A stretch of 64,000 bases of DNA, taken from contig NZ_JAFREM010000029.1 of the NCBI RefSeq assembly GCF_017377575.1, forward strand, positions 98,368 through 162,367, written 5' to 3'. Source of the DNA: Candidatus Enterococcus moelleringii. GTDB lineage: Bacteria; Bacillota; Bacilli; Lactobacillales; Enterococcaceae. Below, piece after piece: positions 17,262 to 25,824 of the stretch (position 1 is the stretch's first letter; the number at the start of each line of letters is the position of its first letter). Position numbers and translations under genes: made by a program. The notes below the pieces were generated by a model, which saw only the letters and a list, made by a program, of their open reading frames with translations, was not told the DNA's origin and ran no database searches.

Positions 17262-17307
17262 ACTAAAAAAGCAAACGCGAAAGCTTGTTACCCGCTTTCG
17301 CATTTGC
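17262..17307 (-). terminator. Intrinsic terminator of the ABC exporter operon
   Basis: Stem GCAAACGCGAAAGC / GCTTTCGCATTTGC (17271-17284 and 17294-17307), followed on the minus strand by TTTTTT. It lies 8 bp after the permease stop. Confidence 0.85.
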
Positions 17308-17314
17308 ATCCTAT

Positions 17315-18943
17315 TTATTCTTTAATCCGAAACGTCTTAGGCGCCTTCTTCCATAGCAGCACCAAGCCAATCCCGATATACACGAGACTAACCGCGGACA
17401 CCAACAGCGCATAGCTCAACCCAGTCACGTCTATCTGAAGATTCGCATAAGCAATCCCGTAGAAAACTCCGGAAATGATTTTGTACAATGGATTGGTCAC
17501 TTCCATTTCACTAGTAAAAGGCTGCAGCAAATAATAAATGAACAGCTCGTGAAAAGAAAACAGCACCGCCAAGCTGAACAGCAGCAACACTAGCACCGCG
17601 AAAAATTGCAGCGATAAAATACCTGGATTCAACAAGCCAAAGGTCAAGAAAATCAACAGAATCCCCGCAATAATCGATCCATTATAAAACAAGGTTTTCT
17701 TAAAGCGATACATAAATCCGGACAAAATCGTCGATGCTTCTCGATAAAAAGGATAATACAGCATCGCCATATCACAATTGACGAAGGCCATTTGCACAAT
17801 AATTTTCCCAAAAGTAGCTAAATACATCGTGAAAAACAGCAAAGGCAAAAAGCCGATTAGGTCTTCCTCCTTCAGCCCACTTAAAAGCCCCAAAAAGGAA
17901 AGAATGATCACTCCTAGCCAAACGACCCCGACAACCGCTAGACGAATGTATAAACCTCTTGTTAAAATTCGGCGGTATCGTTTAAACAGCAAATCATTTA
18001 AATATTGACTGCCGGAAAGTGATTCATTGCTGGTGGCATCCAGCTCCAGCTTTTTCTGCATTGACAAGCCCTGACCTAAATACTGGGCATTTTTAGCTGC
18101 CGGCGCAGCTTCGGCAGTTTTGTGCACCCGCTCCACCTGCCAAATCAAGTAATCATTTTCATCTGAATAATTTAAAAATTTGTGACCGAAAAAGATCAGC
18201 AAACCAGCCAAAACTAGCCAATTAATTGGATGCAACAGCCCTGTACCTACGACCGCCGCTTTGTCCAACCACAAATCAGCACCCACCAACAGGATTAAAA
18301 CCAAAACAATCGACCAGCCAATTCCCCGCAGCTGACTCGGCGTTTTAGTATGAATCATTCGTCCCAACCACATGAAAAACACTGTCGGTACCAAATAACA
18401 CAGACTACCTACAACCAGCACACTCAAGGACTGATCCAAAAATGCTCCGTATAGCAAGAATGCCGGCCAATATTTCACGGTTTCCACGACATTTAGTAAC
18501 AAAATCCGTCCTCGGACAAAGCGCACCCGCGGCAGCAAAAACTGCTCCATAAAGCTGACTTCATTGTTATCCAGCGAATACCAAATACCATCAAAAATAC
18601 TGGCTAGTACCATCCAGCTCGCCCAAAACAGAAAGCCCTGCCTTAAGAGGAACGGATCTAGCGGCCACAGTCGCAATGTCTCGCCAGACGTAAGCTTAAT
18701 GATGAAAAAGACCAGCAGATAGTTTAGTCCCAGCCAAAAAAACTTGGCACCCAAGCTGAAGCCGACTTTCCAAATATACAGCAAAACTGTTAGAACTTTC
18801 TTCAGTCCATAGCTTTGAAACACGCCGCCTGGGATTTTCTTCCCGATCAACGGCAGCTTCCGCAAATAGTACAGCAAACCATTGACCTTCTGAGTTATTT
18901 TTATCACCGAAAAGATCCAGGAAATTCGAACAATCTCACCCAT
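17315..18943 (-). CDS. Large ABC exporter permease (putative ABC exporter family)
   Basis: A 542-residue membrane protein with about twelve predicted helices and a cytoplasmic, charged middle part (about residues 265-320). I know no named homologue with certainty; the layout fits large ABC-2-like exporter subunits. It starts four bases after the stop of the ATPase gene, with AGGAGG in that junction, so the two proteins almost certainly work together. Cargo unknown. Confidence 0.7.
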   Translation of the reverse strand: MGEIVRISWIFSVIKITQKVNGLLYYLRKLPLIGKKIPGGVFQSYGLKKVLTVLLYIWKVGFSLGAKFFWLGLNYLLVFFIIKLTSGETLRLWPLDPFLLRQGFLFWASWMVLASIFDGIWYSLDNNEVSFMEQFLLPRVRFVRGRILLLNVVETVKYWPAFLLYGAFLDQSLSVLVVGSLCYLVPTVFFMWLGRMIHTKTPSQLRGIGWSIVLVLILLVGADLWLDKAAVVGTGLLHPINWLVLAGLLIFFGHKFLNYSDENDYLIWQVERVHKTAEAAPAAKNAQYLGQGLSMQKKLELDATSNESLSGSQYLNDLLFKRYRRILTRGLYIRLAVVGVVWLGVIILSFLGLLSGLKEEDLIGFLPLLFFTMYLATFGKIIVQMAFVNCDMAMLYYPFYREASTILSGFMYRFKKTLFYNGSIIAGILLIFLTFGLLNPGILSLQFFAVLVLLLFSLAVLFSFHELFIYYLLQPFTSEMEVTNPLYKIISGVFYGIAYANLQIDVTGLSYALLVSAVSLVYIGIGLVLLWKKAPKTFRIKE

Positions 18944-18946
18944 ACG

Positions 18947-19657
18947 CTATTTCTCCTCCTGCGGGTCCCGCAGCAGCTGAATAATTTCCTCTTCAAAATC
19001 AGCGTCGTGAATTTTTTCCGACGGGATCGGCTGCAGCTGATGATGATTCAATAAAACAATCTCATCGCACAAATCCTGAGCTAACTGCAAAATATGGGTG
19101 GAGAAAATGACAATCGAATCCTTCTTCGCTGCCAAAATCAGTTCCTTCATTTCATGCGCAGCCACCACATCAAAAGAAGTCAACGGTTCATCCATTAACA
19201 GAACTGGCGGAGTAATCATCAAAGAAACCACCATCTGCACCTTGTTTTGCATCCCATGAGAGAAATCCTTCAACAACCGATGCTGGTCTTCTTTTTTGAT
19301 ACCCACCATCGCCAGATATTCAGCCGGCGTTTTGGGATTTCTCAAACGATCCTTGTTAATATCCATGAAAAATTTAACAAATTCCACCGCCGTCATAAAA
19401 GCCGGCAAATGAGGAATCGTGTAAACATAACCAATATCCGTGTTGTCGTAATCCTGCGGCCCTGCCCCTTGATCCAGCAAAATTTGTCCGCTAGTCAGCG
19501 TCATATTCTTAGCAATACAATTAAACAGCGTCGTTTTCCCAGCACCATTTCGACCCAACAGTCCGTAAATCTTGCCGGTTTCAAAGGTAAAATCTGCCCC
19601 GTCCAGAATGATCTTCTCATCAAACTGCTTGGCGATATTTTCTAAAACTAATTCCAT
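18947..19657 (-). CDS. ABC transporter ATP-binding protein
   Basis: A 236-residue ATPase: Walker A GRNGAGKTTLFN, a signature region reading FSHGMQNKVQM in place of the usual LSGGQ, and Walker B PVLLMDEPLTSFD, as in bacteriocin/ABC-2 type exporters. The degenerate signature is shared by many exporters of this class. Partner of the large permease that follows. ATG 19657 gives a normal N-terminus (MELVLENIAKQF); an in-frame ATG at 19675 is possible, and neither has a strong ribosome site. Confidence 0.85.
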   Translation of the reverse strand: MELVLENIAKQFDEKIILDGADFTFETGKIYGLLGRNGAGKTTLFNCIAKNMTLTSGQILLDQGAGPQDYDNTDIGYVYTIPHLPAFMTAVEFVKFFMDINKDRLRNPKTPAEYLAMVGIKKEDQHRLLKDFSHGMQNKVQMVVSLMITPPVLLMDEPLTSFDVVAAHEMKELILAAKKDSIVIFSTHILQLAQDLCDEIVLLNHHQLQPIPSEKIHDADFEEEIIQLLRDPQEEK

Positions 19658-19741
19658 CGTCCACACTTCTTCCATTTAATTCATAGCAAATCTTTTTCTA
19701 AGTGTACCAAAATTTTGCAGGGAGTACGATAACTTTTTCAC

Positions 19742-19785
19742 AAAAAGAGCCTTTGTTTGCGATTAAGCAATAAACAAAGGCTCGT
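19742..19785. terminator. Intrinsic terminator after the MazE-like gene
   Basis: Stem GAGCCTTTGTTT / AAACAAAGGCTC (19747-19758 and 19772-19783), with TTTTTG after it on the minus strand. Confidence 0.85.
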
Positions 19786-19813
19786 TTCTATATATTAGCA
19801 CCATCTAGCTTTC

Positions 19814-20095
19814 CTATTTTGCCATTCTGTGCTGCATTCTTTCAGTTCTTGCTTCGTTCCGATCAAAATCTTGCGGCAGCTGAACTATACCAATTAGTTC
19901 ATCAAGCAAAGTTTCCTTATCAACCGACTCTTCTTCAATAATGATCCGCTTTTTCCCAACATCATCCACTTCCACCGTCATCATTACGTCTTCTTTATTT
20001 TCCAAACCCGCAGCAAGCAAAATTTCTTTCGACAATAATACTCCTTTGCCATCAGCCAATTCCGCTATTTTGCCTTTATCCTTTGAAAGCTCCAT
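19814..20095 (-). CDS. MazE/AbrB-like antitoxin-type protein, no partner toxin
   Basis: A 93-residue protein with a SpoVT-AbrB-like start (ADGKGVLLSKEILLAAGL) and a beta-rich middle (VMMTVEVDDVGKKRIIIEEE), then a basic C-terminal helix. This looks like a MazE/PemI antitoxin. It has its own terminator and no MazF-like gene beside it, so it is an orphan or a small transcription factor. Confidence 0.65.
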   Translation of the reverse strand: MELSKDKGKIAELADGKGVLLSKEILLAAGLENKEDVMMTVEVDDVGKKRIIIEEESVDKETLLDELIGIVQLPQDFDRNEARTERMQHRMAK

Positions 20096-20157
20096 CAGCT
20101 TCGCCCCCTTTTTTGATTAATTATATCATCTCTGCTTATGCCATATTCGTATTCTCC

Positions 20158-20199
20158 ACAAAAAAAGCCCTTGCCTGCAAGCAAAACCTGCAAACAAAG
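20158..20199 (-). terminator. Intrinsic terminator of the oad operon
   Basis: On the minus strand CTTTGTTTGC pairs with GCAGGCAAGG (three G-U pairs), followed by a run of seven T. It starts 9 bp after the oadB stop. Confidence 0.7.
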
Positions 20200-20207
20200 A
20201 CTTTCCA

Positions 20208-21341
20208 TTATGCCCCGAAAAAGGCTAACAACACACCCGCCGCAACAGCTGAGCCAATTACTCCAGCTACGTTGGGACCCATCGCGTGCATCAATAAATA
20301 GTTGCCGGGATTTTCTTTTTGTCCTTCTTTTTGAACTACCCGCGCCGCCATCGGTACTGCCGAAACGCCAGCTGCTCCGATCATCGGATTAATTTTGCCA
20401 CCGGAAAGCTTGTACATCAATTTGCCTAACAGAACCCCCGAAGCAGTTCCAATCGCAAACGCCAGCAAGCCTAAGAACATAATTTTCAGTGTCGTCGGTG
20501 ACAAGAACAAATCGCCATCGGCTTTCGCTCCCACTGTCACTCCCAACAAGATGGTCACAATATACATAAACGAGTTTTGCAACGTTTCCGCCAATTTTGG
20601 CACAATTTTGATTTCCCGAATCAAATTCCCCAGCATTAAGCAGCCGATCAATGTTGTTGCACTTGGAACAATCAAGCTGACAAAGATAGTGGTAATTATG
20701 GGAAACAGAATTTTTTCAATTGGTCGAACATTTCTGGTTTGCGTCATAACTACCTTACGCTCTTTTTCTGTCGTCAACATGCGAATAATCGGCGGTTGAA
20801 TAATTGGTACAAGTGCCATATAAGAATAGGCCGCCAACGCAATTGCTGACAATAAATGTGGAGCTAAGCGAGTTGTCACAAAAATGGCCGTCGGACCGTC
20901 CGCTCCACCGATAATTCCGATTGAACCAGATTCAGCTGGCGTCATGCCTAAAGCCGTCGCCAAGAAAAACGCTGCGAATATTCCGAACTGTGCCGCGCCT
21001 CCTAACAAAATTGTTTTCGGATTGGCAATCAAAGGACCGAAATCCGTGGATGCCCCTAAACAAAGAAAAATCAGCGGCGGATAAATCCCTAGATTGGTTC
21101 CTTGATACAGGTAATAAAGCAACCCTGCTGGACTGTCGCCAATCGCTTCACTCATTAATCCCGCCAACGGCAGATTAACCAGCAAAATTCCAAAGGCAAT
21201 CGGCACCATCAAATAGGGCTCATACTCCCTGCGTATCCCCAAGTAAAGGAAGAAGCAGGCTAACACAATCATGAATAAGTTGTTAAATGTAAGATTAGCA
21301 AAACCGGATGTTTCCAGCATCTGCTGTACAATTTCTATCAT
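20208..21341 (-). CDS. oadB: Na+-pumping decarboxylase beta subunit (oxaloacetate decarboxylase type)
   Basis: A 377-residue, about nine-helix membrane protein of the OadB/MmdB family. Conserved parts include GASTDFGPLIANPKT, the GIIGGADGPTAIFV loop and the C-terminal GAAGVSAVPMAARV segment with LMHAMGPNVAGVIGSA. It decarboxylates the carboxybiotin carried by the small subunit and uses the energy to export Na+. It is the last gene of the oadA-G-C-B set. Confidence 0.93.
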   Translation of the reverse strand: MIEIVQQMLETSGFANLTFNNLFMIVLACFFLYLGIRREYEPYLMVPIAFGILLVNLPLAGLMSEAIGDSPAGLLYYLYQGTNLGIYPPLIFLCLGASTDFGPLIANPKTILLGGAAQFGIFAAFFLATALGMTPAESGSIGIIGGADGPTAIFVTTRLAPHLLSAIALAAYSYMALVPIIQPPIIRMLTTEKERKVVMTQTRNVRPIEKILFPIITTIFVSLIVPSATTLIGCLMLGNLIREIKIVPKLAETLQNSFMYIVTILLGVTVGAKADGDLFLSPTTLKIMFLGLLAFAIGTASGVLLGKLMYKLSGGKINPMIGAAGVSAVPMAARVVQKEGQKENPGNYLLMHAMGPNVAGVIGSAVAAGVLLAFFGA

Positions 21342-21356
21342 CGTCTTCCTCCGTCG

Positions 21357-21713
21357 CTAAATCATAATAAGTAACTGACCTGATTCCACGGTCTGACCCG
21401 TTTCCGTCAATACCTCAGAAACCACCCCGTCCATTGGAGAAACAATTTCGTTTTCCATCTTCATCGCTTCCAAAATCAACAGCACATCCCCCGTTTTCAC
21501 CTGATCTCCAGGTTTAACCAAGATCGACAAAACATTGCCCGCCATCGGAGCCGGAATTTCTGTGCCGCTGCTGACTGGTGCTTGTGCCGGCGCCGCTGCT
21601 GGTGCTGCTGGTTGTGGAGCTGCCGTGCTTTTCTGTTTTGCTTCTGCTTCCGAAATTTCTCTCAAGGTGACTTGGTACACCTGTCCGTCTACCGTAATTT
21701 CATAGTGCTTCAT
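21357..21713 (-). CDS. Biotin carboxyl carrier subunit of the decarboxylase
   Basis: A 118-residue protein: a short N-terminal part, an Ala/Pro linker (about residues 30-50) and a biotinyl domain with the target EAMKMENEI. The Lys in that motif should carry biotin. In other organisms this domain is fused to the alpha subunit; here it is a separate small subunit, as in enterococcal and Streptococcus decarboxylases. Confidence 0.93.
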   Translation of the reverse strand: MKHYEITVDGQVYQVTLREISEAEAKQKSTAAPQPAAPAAAPAQAPVSSGTEIPAPMAGNVLSILVKPGDQVKTGDVLLILEAMKMENEIVSPMDGVVSEVLTETGQTVESGQLLIMI

Positions 21714-21725
21714 TAATTCATCTCC

Positions 21726-22013
21726 CTACTTAATTCTCTCAACTTTTTCAATTTCATAATGCTTATTTGCGTTTTCCTGAGCCGCTTCTGCCAAAGCACA
21801 CAAAACTGCCACTCGTTCTCGTTCTGGATCGTTGCCAGCAGTCGCTTGGACAGCAGGTTTTTCCGGTGTCTGTACTTCTTCACTTGGTTTATCAAACGCT
21901 TGGGCAATCTTTGCCGTTCCCATCATCAGCAGCATCAAACCTGCCAGCACAAGAAAAACCAGCGCCATGGCAACAACGGTTAACTCCAGCGAGTCCATTA
22001 GATTAAATTCCAT
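21726..22013 (-). CDS. OadG-like small membrane subunit
   Basis: A 95-residue protein with one N-terminal membrane helix (VVAMALVFLVLAGLMLLMM) followed by a soluble tail, like the gamma/delta anchor subunits of Na+-pumping decarboxylases. ATG 22013 has AGGAGG at ideal distance and lies 1 bp after the oadA stop; the longer frame has no such support. It probably assembles the alpha subunit on the membrane pump. Confidence 0.85.
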   Translation of the reverse strand: MEFNLMDSLELTVVAMALVFLVLAGLMLLMMGTAKIAQAFDKPSEEVQTPEKPAVQATAGNDPERERVAVLCALAEAAQENANKHYEIEKVERIK

Positions 22014-22014
22014 A

Positions 22015-23415
22015 CTACCTCCTTGTATAACCAAATACTTTGATCGGTCCCTCGGTTTTTACTGGTTCTTCAACTACATTATTTTTTGCTAAAAAGTCTT
22101 TGCCAACCTGCGGGAACAGGGCATAAATCAACACCTCTTCGTCATTGGCAGCTAAATCGCCAATCTCAGCTTTCAATGTTTCAAACTCTGGCGGAATATG
22201 ATTAGCCGGCCGATCGGTGATCCGCGGCTTATCCCCTACCATTTCCTGAATAAAATCTTCGGCAATCGGCACCGGCGATTTCCCGTATTCCCCTAAAAGA
22301 TAAGCCTTCACTTCATTAGACACCATCTTATAGCGTTCACCTGTCAGCACATTCATGGCCGCTTGCGTCCCCACCATTTGACTCAAAGGTGTAACTAGTG
22401 GCGGAAATCCTAAGTCAGCCCGCACTTTTGGCACTTCCTGCAGCACCTCATCGTATTTATCAACCGCCTTCGCCTGACTAAGCTGGGAATACATGTTGGA
22501 CAACATCCCACCAGGCACCTGATAGATCAAGGCTCTAGGATCAGGCATCAGCATTTTCGCATTCAAGATCCCGTTTTCCAAATACTTGTCCCGCACACCC
22601 CGGAAATGATTGGCTGCCTCTTCCATTTTTTCCAAATTTAACCCCGGGTCGTAACCTTCTTCTAAAAAATTCAAGACCATTGATTCTGTCGGCGGTTGGC
22701 TGGTTCCCTCACTTAAAGGCGACAGCGCCGTATCAATTCGCGCCGCTCCAGCTTCGACTGCCGCTTGGTACGTCATCTGAGCAATCCCGCTGGTACTATG
22801 GGTGTGGACAATAATCGGCAACCCGGTTCTTTTTTTCAAACGTGTCACCAAGTCGCGACACTTCACCGGCGTCAAAATCCCCGCCATATCCTTGATACAA
22901 ATCGAATCGGCGCCCATTTCGGCAAATTTAGCACCTAACTCTTCAAAATAATCGGCCGTATGCACATCACTAATCGTATAGGCAATCGCCAGCTGCGCTT
23001 CCTTGCCGGTTTTCTTCACGGCTTTTAAAGACATCTCCAAATTCCGCGTATCATTCAACGCATCAAAAATCCGAAAAATATCGATGCCATTTTCCGCCGA
23101 CAGTTGAACAAAACGCTCCACCACATCATCGGCATAATGACGATAGCCCAATAAATTCTGCCCTCGCAACAGCATTTGCAACGGTGTGTTTGGTGCCAAG
23201 CGCTTGATTGTCCGCAATCGCTCCCACGGATCTTCGTTCAAGAAACGAATACACGCATCAAAGGTCGCGCCACCCCAGCATTCCAAGGACGCATAGCCCA
23301 CTTCATTCAAAACCGGCAAAATCGGTTCCATATCGGCAATTGACATCCGCGTCGCCATCAAGCTTTGATGGGCATCCCGCAAAATCGTGTCGGTAATCCC
23401 AATTTTCTTTCCCAT
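22015..23415 (-). CDS. oadA: Oxaloacetate decarboxylase alpha subunit (carboxyltransferase)
   Basis: A 466-residue carboxyltransferase with the TIM-barrel start DTILRDAHQSLMATRM, the metal-binding HTHSTSGI, and the biotin-carboxylase-like Lys region SICIKDMAGIL. It moves the carboxyl group of oxaloacetate to biotin on the partner subunit, giving pyruvate. There is no C-terminal biotin domain, which agrees with the separate carrier gene downstream. First gene of the operon, with AAAGGAGGAGAG before ATG 23415. No citrate lyase or citrate transporter genes are beside it. Confidence 0.94.
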   Translation of the reverse strand: MGKKIGITDTILRDAHQSLMATRMSIADMEPILPVLNEVGYASLECWGGATFDACIRFLNEDPWERLRTIKRLAPNTPLQMLLRGQNLLGYRHYADDVVERFVQLSAENGIDIFRIFDALNDTRNLEMSLKAVKKTGKEAQLAIAYTISDVHTADYFEELGAKFAEMGADSICIKDMAGILTPVKCRDLVTRLKKRTGLPIIVHTHSTSGIAQMTYQAAVEAGAARIDTALSPLSEGTSQPPTESMVLNFLEEGYDPGLNLEKMEEAANHFRGVRDKYLENGILNAKMLMPDPRALIYQVPGGMLSNMYSQLSQAKAVDKYDEVLQEVPKVRADLGFPPLVTPLSQMVGTQAAMNVLTGERYKMVSNEVKAYLLGEYGKSPVPIAEDFIQEMVGDKPRITDRPANHIPPEFETLKAEIGDLAANDEEVLIYALFPQVGKDFLAKNNVVEEPVKTEGPIKVFGYTRR

Positions 23416-23430
23416 AAGCCTCTCCTCCTT

Positions 23431-23485
23431 TTACATTTGATTGTCCCAACTTCTGTAACATTTGAAACTCTTCAGCTAACATTTG
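23431..23485 (-). promoter_or_regulatory. Three direct repeats in the oadA leader
   Basis: The element T(A/T)ACATTTG occurs at 23431-23439, 23456-23464 and 23477-23485, spaced 25 and 21 bp, about two helical turns. They lie between the likely promoter (TAATAATATAAC region) and the start codon. A regulator-binding role is inferred from spacing alone. Confidence 0.4.
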
Positions 23486-23604
23486 TTATATTATTAGTTT
23501 AACATACTTCGTGGATAAGCTTAGAAAATACCCAGCATGAACCGCTTTTTGTTTCATATCTAAGTCACATCTGCTTTTCGTTTTCCAAAACTTAGCAGAA
23601 CAAC

Positions 23605-23645
23605 GTAAAAAAGCTTGCGACTCGAGTTACGCAAGCTTTTTTATT
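23605..23645. terminator. Bidirectional terminator-like hairpin
   Basis: AAAAAAGCTTGCG, a ten-base loop, then CGCAAGCTTTTTT: a perfect 9 bp stem with A and T tails on both sides. It insulates the oad operon from transcription of the gene at 23906-24409. Confidence 0.8.
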
Positions 23646-23905
23646 ACATTTTTGTGAGACAGTAAGGTATCTGATGAATAATAATATATTCCACTAGCGT
23701 CGTGATTATGCTTTTCCCCAAAAGCACATTATGCAAAAACGCTTACTTCTCACAAATAAATTATACAATAAAAACCAGCTAAGTTGAATATATTTCGGAA
23801 TTTTTATGATAAACACGCTTTATAACCATTTGGATACAGTTCATCAGATTACTTATTTTACTTTTTCCTTCTATTATATAAGCAGCTTTTTGGACGGGTA
23901 ATTCT
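23646..23905. other. AT-rich non-coding stretch downstream of the Xre antitoxin-like gene
   Basis: No convincing gene on either strand. The small frame that overlaps the end of the Xre gene shows no recognisable family. If a toxin once followed this antitoxin-like gene, no readable trace remains. Confidence 0.4.
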
Positions 23906-24409
23906 TTACAAAGCGACGTCAGCTTTTTTTGAATCTGCAACAAGTTGCTCAAGGCGTGCTGATAAATCTTGGTAGGCTTTTTCAGATAATAGATCACTGC
24001 GCTGCTGGACCAAATGTAAAAAAGCCAATGGTTCTTCTGCAAGTCGCAATAGGGAATCAATGTAGTTTGCTTGGATACTGCCATTTTCAACCGTCGAAAG
24101 ATTGCTGTAGCTGATTCCTAATAATTTGGAAAAATCTCTGACTGACAGCTGATAATTCATTCGAATCTGCTTCACCTCTTCTGGTGACAGCAGCGAATGC
24201 TTCTGACGATATAACGCATAATCTTTTTCCAAGTTTTTATCAGGATTCTCAAAAGGTTCAAACAGTTCACCGTCAGATAATCTTTGATAATACTCATGCT
24301 CAACCTCAAACTGTTCCTGTTTCACTTCAACTATTTCTTTCATTCTTAGTTTTTTGTATTGTTCCTTCACACCTGTCTCGCTAGAATAACGCTCGATTAT
24401 CTCTTCCAT
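23906..24409 (-). CDS. Xre-family antitoxin-like regulator
   Basis: A 167-residue protein with a central HTH (LSPEEVKQIRMNYQLSVRDFSKLLGISYSNLSTVENGSIQ, residues about 77-116) preceded by an acidic region and followed by a helical tail. The sequence style is that of antitoxins paired with Panacea/SocA-type partners or MqsA-like proteins, but no Zn-ribbon Cys residues and no partner gene are present. RBS GAGGTG precedes ATG 24409. Its targets are unknown. Confidence 0.7.
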   Translation of the reverse strand: MEEIIERYSSETGVKEQYKKLRMKEIVEVKQEQFEVEHEYYQRLSDGELFEPFENPDKNLEKDYALYRQKHSLLSPEEVKQIRMNYQLSVRDFSKLLGISYSNLSTVENGSIQANYIDSLLRLAEEPLAFLHLVQQRSDLLSEKAYQDLSARLEQLVADSKKADVAL

Positions 24410-24502
24410 TTAATTCACCTCATTACTATTCTGAATTTGCGCACCAACTATTTTTCGTTACTCCTCAGTAACATAATAGCATATTTATACTTACCCAATA
24501 AA

Positions 24503-24543
24503 TCAAAAAATACAAGCTCGACTTCTACCTCAAGTCGAGCTTG
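24503..24543 (-). terminator. Intrinsic terminator after the binding lipoprotein
   Basis: Perfect 12 bp stem CAAGCTCGACTT / AAGTCGAGCTTG (24532-24543 and 24513-24524), then TATTTTTTG on the minus strand. Confidence 0.9.
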
Positions 24544-24560
24544 CATTCTATATCATCAAT

Positions 24561-25535
24561 TTATTCCTCTGGATTTTTGATGCTTGCTGGATCGATGCCT
24601 AACGCTTCACACATTTCTTCGTTGACAAAGAATTCCAAGTTTTCAGATTCTTCAACAGGCATTTCCGCTGGCGTTGCTTCACCCCGCAAGATTTTCGCTG
24701 CCATTCTACCAGTTTGAGCGCCCAATTCTTCGTAGTTAATTCCGATTGTTGCAATTCCGGCTTCTTTGGCATCATTAATTGCACCAGCTACTAAAGGCAC
24801 TTTTTTCTCTTTCATCACATCGCCAACTAGGGTTTTTGCACTGGCAAAAGTGTTATCCGTTGGCAGGTAAATGCCGTCTACTTCATCAGCAACCGTTTGA
24901 GAAACTTGCTGCACATCATTGGTGCTGGTTACGGTACGGATCACCGGTTCAACGCCGGCTTTTTCTAAGGCTTCAACCGCTAAATCAGCTTGAATTTTTG
25001 AATTAATTTCCCCAGAATTGTACATGATTCCGACTTTTTTAGCATTCGGCACAATCGACAGCAGCAATTTAATTTGCTTGGCAACTGGCGACATGTTGGT
25101 GGTTCCCGTCACATTCCCCCCTGGTTCATCGTAGCTCTTCACTAATTTTGCTTCCTGCAGGTCCGTTACACAAGTCACCACAATCGGAATATCTGTAGTA
25201 GCTGTTAACAACGATTGACCGGCAACGGTGGTCACTCCCAGTAATAAATCTGGCTCCGATTTGACTAATTTTTCACTGATGCTTTTCAAGTTATCCTGGC
25301 TGCCCTGTGCATTGTGGTAATCGATATTCACTGTGTCGCCATCCACAAAGCCTTCTTCTTCCAAGCCGCGAACGAACCCTTTGTAAGAGTCATCTAATGA
25401 TTCGTGTTCTACAAACTGTAGTGCCCCAACTGTTTTTACATCGTCATTTCCGTTTTCAGTTGCTGATTCGCCTTGCCCACATGCCCCTAATACTAATAAA
25501 CTAAAAATTCCTAATCCTGCTAATACTTTTTTCAT
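24561..25535 (-). CDS. TrpX-family ABC transporter substrate-binding lipoprotein, orphan
   Basis: A 324-residue lipoprotein (signal peptide ending LGACG, lipidated Cys near residue 20) of the ABC_sub_bind family that includes TrpX, whose members bind aromatic amino acids. Motifs include GALQFVEHESLDDSYKGF, VTTVAGQSLLTAT and KVGIMYNSGE. No permease or ATPase gene lies beside it; the gene stands alone between terminators. Its transcript has a leader with a Tyr-rich peptide and a terminator directly before the gene, so tyrosine (or tyrosine supply) is the likely signal and perhaps the ligand. ATG 25535 has AAAGGGAG upstream. Confidence 0.85.
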   Translation of the reverse strand: MKKVLAGLGIFSLLVLGACGQGESATENGNDDVKTVGALQFVEHESLDDSYKGFVRGLEEEGFVDGDTVNIDYHNAQGSQDNLKSISEKLVKSEPDLLLGVTTVAGQSLLTATTDIPIVVTCVTDLQEAKLVKSYDEPGGNVTGTTNMSPVAKQIKLLLSIVPNAKKVGIMYNSGEINSKIQADLAVEALEKAGVEPVIRTVTSTNDVQQVSQTVADEVDGIYLPTDNTFASAKTLVGDVMKEKKVPLVAGAINDAKEAGIATIGINYEELGAQTGRMAAKILRGEATPAEMPVEESENLEFFVNEEMCEALGIDPASIKNPEE

Positions 25536-25554
25536 TATTTTCTCTCCCTTTCGA

Positions 25555-25594
25555 ATTAAAAAATCGTCCACCTAGATAGTCTAAGTGGACGATT
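25555..25594 (-). terminator. Attenuator terminator in the leader of the binding lipoprotein gene
   Basis: Stem AATCGTCCAC / GTGGACGATT (25585-25594 and 25562-25571) with loop and a six-T tail, ending just before the ribosome site of the lipoprotein gene. No other gene precedes it on this strand before the promoter at 25825-25853, so it can only act on this gene's own transcript. Confidence 0.9.
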
Positions 25595-25736
25595 GGATAT
25601 AACGAAAGTAAGATTACATTTTCCGCTCTATTCGCAGCCACTTAGAATTACCTACGTGGCTGGTGACGCGTTGAAACCCATTAGCCATCATAGATACAAA
25701 CTTTGTCCGTTTGTATCCTGATGAATACAAACGTAT
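25595..25736 (-). promoter_or_regulatory. Structured attenuator leader with mutually exclusive hairpins
   Basis: Directly after the leader-peptide stop come CGTTTGTAT (25725-25733), GATACAAACG (25708-25717) and GTTTGTATC (25693-25701). The middle segment can pair with either neighbour. A further hairpin has arms CAGCCAC / GTGGCTG (25656-25662 and 25635-25641). CGTCACC at 25662-25668 could pair with the 3' arm of the terminator (one-base bulge), a candidate antiterminator. Pairing is visible in the sequence; the switching order is inferred. Confidence 0.65.
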
Positions 25737-25793
25737 CTAATAATAGCTAACGTAATAGCGGTTATTCAGTTGTGTAAGAGTATTCTTTAACAT
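25737..25793 (-). CDS. Tyr-rich leader peptide
   Basis: An 18-codon frame reading MLKNTLTQLNNRYYVSYY, with four Tyr among the last six codons and a TAG stop. GGAGGT lies seven bases before its ATG, as good a ribosome site as any in the window. It begins about 25 bases after the predicted transcription start and ends exactly where the alternative hairpins begin. Placement and codon bias are those of a ribosome-stalling leader peptide for attenuation by charged tRNA-Tyr. Confidence 0.8.
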   Translation of the reverse strand: MLKNTLTQLNNRYYVSYY

Positions 25794-25824
25794 GGTAATA
25801 ACCTCCAACTGATGAATTGAACTT

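Noticed and set aside
23779..24090. Possible gene overlapping the end of the Xre antitoxin-like gene
   Set aside because: Most of it is a shifted frame of that gene; the remaining tail shows no recognisable family or ribosome site.
25621..25680. T-box-like stretch (TGGGTTTCAACGCG on the minus strand) in the lipoprotein leader
   Set aside because: The UGGN core that contacts the tRNA end is absent and the terminator lies too far downstream to share its pairing; the leader peptide model explains the region better.
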